From contig JAEOST010000613.1 of NCBI GenBank assembly GCA_016840245.1, positions 1 to 18,250 on the forward strand: 18,250 nt of DNA, given 5' to 3'. Positions within the stretch are counted from its first letter, which is position 1, and the number at the start of each line of letters is the position of its first letter. Position numbers and translations under genes: made by a program. A model generated the notes under the pieces. It ran no database searches and had not been told where the DNA came from. It worked only from the letters and a program-made list of their open reading frames with translations. The DNA is from Candidatus Thorarchaeota archaeon. Its GTDB lineage: Archaea; Asgardarchaeota; Thorarchaeia; Thorarchaeales; Thorarchaeaceae. Positions 14,028-18,250 of the stretch are shown here, piece by piece.

Positions 14028-14738
14028 TTAGACCAACGATACTCTCCCTGGTTTTGGTTCGTATATCTCGCCTTTACTCAAGAGGTTTGCAAGCGATGAT
14101 TCAACTGATGATTGGGAAATTGCAACTTCTCCAAAGTGTTCCACTAATTCAGTCAGAGTCCCACTTCCACCCCATTTTCTAAGGATCTCAAGTATATCTT
14201 TTGACACATCAACTTGGATTGAGTCCTTCTTCTTGTCATCGTTTTCTATTGCTACCAGTCTTACAGTCCATGGTCGTGGAAAAATGAGCACACCCGAATT
14301 TGAAAGCTTTGACAATTGGTCTTCAACCCAAGCCCATTCCAGTTGGTACTTTTCACATAGTTCTTCAATTCTACCCAACGCACAGTCTGCATTCTTTGCC
14401 TCTCTTTCTAAGAGGACCATCAACCTCTTCATTTTTCCATCAGGCAAGCCCGAACTAATTTTTTCGGAGAGCTGCTCTGCATCAATTCTGGTTTCAGGAA
14501 CAAGTGCACGAATACGGTCTTTGGACCTTTCAACAGCCTTCTGAAACTCCTCGTTGCCCCGTGCATTGAATTCCTTTACAGCAGCAGTGGCTGTCTCGGG
14601 AGTATCAAAGAGAGCTCTCGCTGCCTTTCCAATATCAATGAGCTTTCCGCAATAACTGCATCGCCTTCTCTTTTGGCTTATGGGAGCAGTTGTGAAGTTG
14701 CGACATTGGGAACACGGGAAGACAAAGAACTTTCTCAT
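14028..14738 (-). CDS. Zinc-ribbon protein with winged-helix-like C-terminal modules
   Basis: A 236-residue protein. An N-terminal CxxC-14-CxxC zinc ribbon (C9, C12, C27, C30) follows MRKFFVFPCSQC, like archaeal DUF1922/DUF5817-type ribbons. Residues 39-90 are helical and charged. Residues 100-165 and 178-236 look like two winged-helix-like repeats: the first is KMKRLMVLLEREAKNADCALGRIEELCEKYQLEWAWVEDQLSKLSNSGVLIFPRPWTVRLV, and the second ends LANLLSKGEIYEPKPGRVSLV, the L..GEIYEP.PG..... pattern also seen at MCM C-termini. The likely role is nucleic-acid binding (inference); no catalytic motif is visible. Two TATA-like boxes lie just upstream, one close enough for a nearly leaderless transcript. 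Confidence 0.85.
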   Translation of the reverse strand: MRKFFVFPCSQCRNFTTAPISQKRRRCSYCGKLIDIGKAARALFDTPETATAAVKEFNARGNEEFQKAVERSKDRIRALVPETRIDAEQLSEKISSGLPDGKMKRLMVLLEREAKNADCALGRIEELCEKYQLEWAWVEDQLSKLSNSGVLIFPRPWTVRLVAIENDDKKKDSIQVDVSKDILEILRKWGGSGTLTELVEHFGEVAISQSSVESSLANLLSKGEIYEPKPGRVSLV

Positions 14739-14756
14739 GAACTACACACCTGTACT

Positions 14757-14788
14757 CTATATACAGTCTGGGACTATCCTATATAATC
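14757..14788 (-). promoter_or_regulatory. Two TATA-like boxes for the zinc-ribbon gene
   Basis: The minus strand has GTATATAG (14757-14764) about 22 nt from the ATG at 14738, which would give an almost leaderless message, and GATTATATAG (14779-14788), which would give a leader of about 18 nt. Either can serve. The divergent 188-nt gap 14739-14926 also holds the ferredoxin promoter and no other gene. Confidence 0.45.
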
Positions 14789-14883
14789 GTGGCTCTTTAA
14801 GGATAAATAAAATGCACACTCTGACTTGTAGAGATACATTATGTGATACAGGTGAAATCATAACAGTTGTCGCATGAGAACCG

Positions 14884-14891
14884 TTATATCG
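14884..14891 (+). promoter_or_regulatory. TATA-like box for ferredoxin gene
   Basis: TTATATCG lies 23-28 nt ahead of the in-frame ATG at 14912 and about 40 nt before the ATG at 14927. A start near 14911 would leave the GGAG at 14914-14917 in the message, 9 nt before ATG 14927. Confidence 0.4.
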
Positions 14892-14926
14892 TGACACTAA
14901 TCCGAGCGAAGATGGAGTCGAGCAGA

Positions 14927-15145
14927 ATGGCGAAAAAAGCTCAGAAGATTCTAGTAGATCCTAAACTATGCAAGGGATGTCATATCTGCATATCTGTCTG
15001 TCCTCACGAAGTTCTGAAGCCTGCAGAAGAAGTGGATAATCGAGGTTTCTTCTTGCCAACTGTGGCTGATTTGGAAGCATGTAAGGTGTGTCGACTTTGT
15101 GAAATGGAGTGTCCCGACTTCGCTATTTCCGTACACACCGAGTAG
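14927..15145 (+). CDS. 2[4Fe-4S] ferredoxin (KorD/VorD-like)
   Basis: A small iron-sulfur electron carrier. From ATG 14927 it is 72 aa with CxxCxxCxxxCP twice (C15, C18, C21, C25; C52, C55, C58, C62), so two [4Fe-4S] clusters. The layout resembles the delta subunit of 2-oxoacid:ferredoxin oxidoreductases, but no alpha, beta or gamma subunit is adjacent, so it may be a free ferredoxin. The open frame extends upstream to 14867, but I chose 14927 because GGAG is 9 nt upstream, a TATA-like box suggests transcription starts near 14911, and the product then begins MAKKAQKILVDPKLC, a typical length. Confidence 0.9.
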   Translation: MAKKAQKILVDPKLCKGCHICISVCPHEVLKPAEEVDNRGFFLPTVADLEACKVCRLCEMECPDFAISVHTE

Positions 15146-15210
15146 TCAATCTGTCTCTCGGAAAACAAATGCGTTGGATTCTAATATTACACGAAATGAT
15201 ATACTACTGA

Positions 15211-15218
15211 GTATAGGA
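15211..15218 (+). promoter_or_regulatory. TATA-like box, leaderless start
   Basis: GTATAGGA is centred about 24 nt before the GTG at 15238, with no ribosome binding site between. This spacing would give a leaderless message starting at the GTG. Confidence 0.35.
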
Positions 15219-15237
15219 TACTTGCTGACTCGAGCAG

Positions 15238-15819
15238 GTGCAGAAATTGGAAGACCCACGTATTACTATCTTGCTTAAACTAAGGAGAGAGCTCGACGAG
15301 GAACTCGAAGAACTCAGAACAAAGGTAGCTCTATTGGAGGACTATCTTCAGGCTCTCGATGCTACAATTGGTACAGGCAGTTTTGCCACAGCTGATACAG
15401 CGATAGGTGTTCTTCCTGAGCCACCTGAACCTAGTATTGATTCTGAACCTACTACCTTAACCGCCGAGGCGCGTACAATTACTGTCCGGGCCAAGGATAA
15501 GGACATGGAGCTTGCCACAATAGATGTGGATGGAGATCAAATAAAGATAATTCCCGTTTCGCATGCGATATATGATATTAAGCGAGGTGCATTTGCCCGA
15601 TTCTTCGTTGAGAAGATACTTGGTACATTCCAACAGGAAGACAGGGTCAACGTTGAGAATGGGATTATGGAATGGGATGAAGCATTTGACTTCGAGGTAC
15701 GTGCTGAAGATGGCATCCTGCAGGAAATCGTGATACGTAATTTCGGTGATGATTCTCGATTGTCTGAAATTGAAAGAACTTTACGCTGGGCCTTGGAAAA
15801 AGTATATAGAGCCAGATGA
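15238..15819 (+). CDS. Hypothetical protein with N-terminal coiled coil
   Basis: A 193-residue protein I do not recognise. Residues 10-42 form a charged coiled coil (LLKLRRELDEELEELRTKVALLEDYLQAL). A Pro/Glu linker (about 58-72) leads to a globular domain (75-193): TITVRAKDKDMELATIDVDGDQIKIIPVSHAIYDIKRGAFARFFVEKILGTFQQED, then IMEWDEAFDFEVRAEDGILQEIVIRNFGD and a terminal helix. There is no signal peptide, membrane segment or cysteine. The start is GTG with no Shine-Dalgarno but a well-spaced TATA-like box, so a leaderless message is likely. It is followed 9 nt later by an E2F-like palindrome. Confidence 0.8.
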   Translation: MQKLEDPRITILLKLRRELDEELEELRTKVALLEDYLQALDATIGTGSFATADTAIGVLPEPPEPSIDSEPTTLTAEARTITVRAKDKDMELATIDVDGDQIKIIPVSHAIYDIKRGAFARFFVEKILGTFQQEDRVNVENGIMEWDEAFDFEVRAEDGILQEIVIRNFGDDSRLSEIERTLRWALEKVYRAR

Positions 15820-15827
15820 TAGAATGG

Positions 15828-15839
15828 TTTCGCGCGAAA
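15828..15839. promoter_or_regulatory. Palindrome TTTCGCGCGAAA, copy 1 (possible operator)
   Basis: A perfect 12-bp palindrome in the 105-nt gap between the coiled-coil gene (stop 15817-15819) and the cyclin-fold gene. An 11-bp match, TTCGCGCGAAA, recurs at 17058-17068. It sits about 28 bp after the TATA-like AGTATATAG (15801-15809), where a transcript start would fall. Confidence 0.45.
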
Positions 15840-15924
15840 TTACCACACCTCTTCTTCCAGTGTAAAAGACTTATTTGACGTTTCTCACGAGTCATCATTA
15901 GTTGCTAATGGAGAAGGGTTAACC

Positions 15925-16536
15925 TTGGCTCACATTGATAATAGGAGCATTGCTATCAGCCCAAAGATAGTGGTGAATACAGTGCGAGATGCTCACGAAT
16001 TCTTCAAAGAAAATCGAATTGATGAGCGATATGGGAACATGGCCCTTGATCTAATTCGGCGTTTTGTATCACTTGAAGGGATGCCAAGAGACAGTGACCC
16101 ATTCTTTGGGGCAGCACTCTATATGGTCACCCGTCATCCTTGGAGTCATCCTAATCCATTAACAAAGACTGAGTTTGCAGCCAAGCTCAGAATCAAGGAA
16201 TCCAGCATTGAATGGTATACAGATAGTATAGTAGAAAAACTAGGATTCATCATTCTTCATGATAATGCTCAATTCCCTTTTTTTGTTGACCCCCTTGGAA
16301 CAATCGCAAGTGTAGTCAACTCTATTGTAAAGACTAGTGTAGGTGAGGAGGTCGTGCGAAGCATAGTCCGAGGTAGTGTTCTATCTCCTGATGCACTTGC
16401 AGAGCAAATAGTTGATCGTCTCTGTAATGTGGTCAAGATTGTACCTTCTGCTTTTGAACAGGAACTCTATAGAGTAGCTCAAAGAAAAATCGAAGAGGAG
16501 AGTACTAGGCTCCTCTCAGAGATTGAAGGTCTCTAA
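15925..16536 (+). CDS. TFIIB-like cyclin-fold protein without zinc ribbon
   Basis: A 203-residue helical protein. Residues about 36-108 resemble a TFB/cyclin-like repeat: NMALDLIRRFVSLEG, then FFGAALYMVTRHPWSHPNPLTKTEFAAKLRIKESSIEWYTDSIVEKLGF, the core A..Y...R.....T..E.A..L.I...SI...Y..I....G pattern of archaeal TFIIB repeats. The N-terminal zinc ribbon of TFB is absent and the second half (120-203) is divergent. The start is TTG at 15925: an in-frame ATG is lacking, and GGAG at 15910-15913 is 11 nt upstream. It may act as a transcription regulator or a cyclin-like protein; the family is unproven. Confidence 0.75.
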   Translation: MAHIDNRSIAISPKIVVNTVRDAHEFFKENRIDERYGNMALDLIRRFVSLEGMPRDSDPFFGAALYMVTRHPWSHPNPLTKTEFAAKLRIKESSIEWYTDSIVEKLGFIILHDNAQFPFFVDPLGTIASVVNSIVKTSVGEEVVRSIVRGSVLSPDALAEQIVDRLCNVVKIVPSAFEQELYRVAQRKIEEESTRLLSEIEGL

Positions 16537-16585
16537 TCTCAACTAAAGGAGACTCGAACATAGCCTCTGAGTCGTTCAATGTGTC

Positions 16586-16603
16586 TTTGATTTTCAAATC
16601 AAA
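16586..16603. terminator. AT-rich hairpin between convergent genes
   Basis: TTTGATTT (16586-16593) and AAATCAAA (16596-16603) are exact complements around a 2-nt TC. It lies in the 73-nt gap between the stop at 16536 and the stop of DUF211 (16610). It could end transcription in both directions, since each arm ends in a run of A or T. Confidence 0.55.
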
Positions 16604-16609
16604 ACTACA

Positions 16610-16906
16610 TTAGCTATTCTCAGGATGCAGTGTCACTTCTTCTACGAATCTCTTACCAGCAACAACCTGGTCTATCGAGTGCACAACCGCTCCAGCGGCC
16701 TCGAGTATACTCTTAATTGAGTCAAACTCAAGGTCGTCCCCTTCAAGAGTAATAGTGATTGACTCCGTATTAGCGTCAACCTCCTTCACAGAGAGGTTCA
16801 CTCCAATAACACGCTCATCCTTAGTTAGCATCAACGAGAGATCGGTGAGACGTGGAGTGTGCGGTTTCAAAACATCAAGAACTATTCGACGGATGCCTTC
16901 GGGCAT
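16610..16906 (-). CDS. DUF211 family protein
   Basis: A 98-residue protein of the archaeal DUF211 family, small alpha/beta (ACT/ferredoxin-like) proteins known from structures to form oligomers and whose function is not settled. The signature is clear: MPEGIRRIVLDVLKPHTPRLTDLSLMLTKDERVIGVNLSVKEVDANTESITITLEGDDLEFDSIKSILEAAGAVVHSIDQVVAGKRFVEEV. The length fits. It is convergent with the cyclin-fold gene and divergent from the next plus-strand gene. No strong ribosome-binding site is seen before the ATG (GGGG is about 13 nt away). Confidence 0.9.
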   Translation of the reverse strand: MPEGIRRIVLDVLKPHTPRLTDLSLMLTKDERVIGVNLSVKEVDANTESITITLEGDDLEFDSIKSILEAAGAVVHSIDQVVAGKRFVEEVTLHPENS

Positions 16907-17038
16907 GATTTATTTTTTCCCCAACTTCGGCCCGTAGGTGGGCTTTGTTCATGTTTCTTCGGTACTGATTCTTGTTAAACCTTACTACAACGACATTCTT
17001 CCATATTATCAAACACCCGTAATTATAATTAATCACTC

Positions 17039-17050
17039 TTTTAATATATT
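17039..17050 (+). promoter_or_regulatory. TATA-like box upstream of the 74-aa gene
   Basis: TTTTAATATATT, the most TATA-like stretch in the 350-nt gap 16907-17256. It precedes palindrome copy 2 by 8 nt. It may serve plus-strand transcription towards 17257, or the opposite strand towards DUF211. No gene is seen in this gap. Confidence 0.4.
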
Positions 17051-17057
17051 GTTTGGA

Positions 17058-17068
17058 TTCGCGCGAAA
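17058..17068. promoter_or_regulatory. Palindrome TTCGCGCGAAA, copy 2 (possible operator)
   Basis: The core TTCGCGCGAA is palindromic and the 11-mer matches copy 1 at 15829-15839; flanks also agree (GG(A/T)TTCGCGCGAAA(A/T)T in both). It lies 8 nt downstream of a TATA-like box, overlapping the expected transcript start (around 17070). Binding of a repressor or activator here is an inference. Confidence 0.45.
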
Positions 17069-17198
17069 ATCTGTGACTTGCCCCAAGGCTTTTAACATAA
17101 TACCTACGTTACATATCCTTGCCCTTAATTGGGTTATCGCCGGGATGGAGTGCACAGTTGAAGCAATCGAAGATAACAGATAGAGTTTATGAAGTTAC

Positions 17199-17218
17199 TA
17201 CTAGTCCGACGACTAGTA
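17199..17218 (+). promoter_or_regulatory. Hairpin in the leader of the 74-aa gene
   Basis: TACTAGTC (17199-17206) pairs with GACTAGTA (17211-17218) around a CGAC loop, an 8-bp stem, 39 nt before the ATG at 17257. It lies in the predicted 5' leader. Function unknown. Confidence 0.4.
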
Positions 17219-17256
17219 CCAATCTCCGTCCGACAAAGAAAACGAGGACAGCACGG

Positions 17257-17481
17257 ATGGCAGACGATATTGATATTTCCCAATTGAAGAGTACTCCTCT
17301 GTGGGATCTTCTTGTAGATACTGCTCGAAGAAATCCTATGTATCCTGGACTTTCCGGATATATCCGCAGTGAAATCCTTCCCAAGAATCCTAACATTAGA
17401 GCACAAGAACTCGCAATTCAGCTATCTATCTCATTGGGAGAGGCTATTGTCTTCCTTGAAGACGCAAAAGAGCCGAAATAA
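17257..17481 (+). CDS. 74-aa hypothetical protein, helix-turn-helix-like
   Basis: From ATG 17257 the product has 74 residues: MADDIDISQLKSTPLWDLL..TARRNPMYPGLSGYIRSEILPKNPNIRAQELAIQLSISLGEAIVFLEDAKEPK. The second half has a helix-turn-helix-like pattern (AQELAIQLSISLGEAIVFLEDA). I do not know the family. The frame is open back to an ATG at 17119, but GAGG at 17244-17247 is 9 nt before ATG 17257, and the upstream 46 residues (TTSPTTSTNLRPTKKTRT) look like translated leader. An inverted repeat overlaps the stop codon, and hypD starts 75 nt after it. Confidence 0.75.
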   Translation: MADDIDISQLKSTPLWDLLVDTARRNPMYPGLSGYIRSEILPKNPNIRAQELAIQLSISLGEAIVFLEDAKEPK

Positions 17482-17488
17482 TATTTCG
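17474..17488 (+). terminator. Short hairpin at the end of the 74-aa gene
   Basis: CGAAAT (17474-17479) and ATTTCG (17483-17488) form a 6-bp stem with an AAT loop that spans the TAA stop codon (17479-17481). It could weakly end transcription before the hypD promoter. Confidence 0.3.
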
Positions 17489-17510
17489 CTTGAAAGTCCG
17501 GTAAAGACGT

Positions 17511-17519
17511 TTTTTTATA
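17511..17519 (+). promoter_or_regulatory. TATA-like box for hypD
   Basis: TTTTTTATA lies about 25 nt before an expected transcript start near 17540. The GGAG at 17547-17550 then sits 5 nt before the ATG at 17556. Confidence 0.5.
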
Positions 17520-17555
17520 GAACTGGCCACGCTCATATCCTTGAGTGGAGCCGCT

Positions 17556-18250
17556 ATGTTTGATAGTGATTCTTCAAAAAGTGCAAAATACGCAGAGGTC
17601 CTTGCTGGACAGATTCGAGATTTGAATGCTGGACGAAAAACACGTATTGTGCATGTATGTGGAACTCATGAGGACACAATAAGTCAACATGGTTTACGGT
17701 CTATTTTACCTGAAGATATTGAACTTGTTGCTGGACCGGGTTGTCCTGTTTGTGTGTGTGCGGCTGAAGATGTGGATATGGCAATTGAATTAGCTAAATC
17801 TGGACACATTATCACAACCTTCGGTGATATGATTCGTGTACCCTCTACTTCATCATCTCTAGCTAAGGAAAAATCAAAAGGTGCAGATGTACGAGTGATC
17901 TATGGAGTAAATGAGGCTATAGAGATTGCTCGAAGAAATCCGGACCAAGAGGTAATCTTTGTGGGTGTTGGTTTCGAAACTACCGCACCTACTTTTGCTA
18001 TCGAGTTACTCAAAAAGCCCCCAGTCAATTTCACATTATTAACTTCGCTCAAAATCGTACCTCCTGCCATGGAGATTCTAGTAGACATCGAAGGCTTCGC
18101 AGTTGATGGATTCATCACTCCTGGACATGTGTCTGCAATAATTGGAACTGAGGCCTACAAGCCCTTTGTTGATGCACATGGAGTTCCATGTGTAGCTGCG
18201 GGATTTGAACCACTTGATGTTCTCGAAGGAATCAGGATGCTGCTTCTTCA
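17556..18250 (+). CDS. hypD: NiFe-hydrogenase maturation protein HypD (3' end outside window)
   Basis: HypD carries the iron with its CO and cyanide ligands during assembly of the NiFe-hydrogenase active site, working with HypC and HypE; it holds a [4Fe-4S] cluster. The visible 231 residues contain the family motifs CGTHE (around 36-40), GPGCPVCVC (around 66-74), TTFGDMIRVP, VIFVGVGFETTAPT, and TPGHVSAIIG with the following GFEP. The ATG at 17556 has GGAG 5 nt upstream. The frame stays open to the window edge, where the gene should continue for about 110-150 more residues if of normal length. No other hyp gene is visible here. Confidence 0.96.
   Translation, partial: MFDSDSSKSAKYAEVLAGQIRDLNAGRKTRIVHVCGTHEDTISQHGLRSILPEDIELVAGPGCPVCVCAAEDVDMAIELAKSGHIITTFGDMIRVPSTSSSLAKEKSKGADVRVIYGVNEAIEIARRNPDQEVIFVGVGFETTAPTFAIELLKKPPVNFTLLTSLKIVPPAMEILVDIEGFAVDGFITPGHVSAIIGTEAYKPFVDAHGVPCVAAGFEPLDVLEGIRMLLL

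Noticed and set aside
15828..17068. Genuine E2F regulation in this archaeon
   Set aside because: The resemblance is to a eukaryotic consensus. No E2F/DP-like protein is visible here, so only a generic palindromic operator is proposed.
16938..17183. 81-aa plus-strand frame in the gap before the 74-aa gene
   Set aside because: No ribosome-binding site, composition typical of random AT-rich sequence, and it overlaps promoter-like signals. A 12-codon frame at 17145-17183 inside it has no supporting evidence either.
17119..17256. 46-residue N-terminal extension of the 74-aa protein
   Set aside because: GAGG with 9-nt spacing favours ATG 17257, and the extension covers a perfect hairpin and low-complexity Thr/Ser/Lys sequence.
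1..18250. CRISPR arrays, insertion sequences or phage genes
   Set aside because: No regularly spaced direct repeats, transposase motifs or terminal inverted repeats were seen; gene content is core archaeal.

Overview
The window is archaeal chromosome. Twenty consecutive minus-strand genes (about 13349 down to 1861) form a truncated S10/spc ribosomal-protein superoperon with archaeal/eukaryotic-type members (S4e, L32e, L19e, RNase P protein Rnp1/Rpp29), ending in the translocon gene secY. G+C is moderate (below 50% by eye). The zinc-motif S5 and S14, the TFIIB-like cyclin-fold protein and the lysine-rich or acidic tails on L18, L32e and S3 would fit an Asgard-type archaeon, perhaps Thorarchaeia-like. 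That placement is an inference, not a proof.

Layout: (1) 1-1796, plus strand: the 3' end of an unidentified gene overlapping a CPBP/CAAX-protease-family membrane protein; a hairpin at 1827-1854 separates it from the convergent secY. (2) 1861-13349, minus strand, transcribed L22-S3-L29-Rnp1-S17-L14-L24-S4e-L5-S14-S8-L6-L32e-L19e-L18-S5-L30-Hsp20-L15-SecY. Genes are packed with 1-8 nt overlaps (TAATG, TAGTG, ATGA) or very short gaps and good GGAGG-type ribosome binding sites, implying translational coupling. A small heat-shock protein gene sits between L30 and L15. The L3-L4-L23-L2-S19 half that often precedes L22 in archaea is absent here. (3) 13350-13575: a non-coding leader with a TATA-like element and several nested inverted repeats, the strongest candidate for an undescribed element. 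(4) 13591-14738, minus strand: two putative DNA-binding proteins (a small winged-helix-like protein and a zinc-ribbon protein with a winged-helix-like C-terminus). (5) 14739-16536, plus strand: a 2[4Fe-4S] ferredoxin, a coiled-coil protein of unknown function and a TFIIB-like cyclin-fold protein. (6) 16610-16906, minus strand: a DUF211 protein. (7) 16907-17556: a long promoter-rich gap, a 74-aa helical protein, then hypD (NiFe-hydrogenase maturation), cut by the window end.

Functionally the centre makes the 30S and 50S subunits, a tRNA-processing subunit and the secretion channel as one block. The flanks hold small archaeal proteins likely tied to transcription or redox. Two intergenic copies of a TTCGCGCGAAA palindrome near TATA-like sequences suggest a shared regulator for parts of the right flank.
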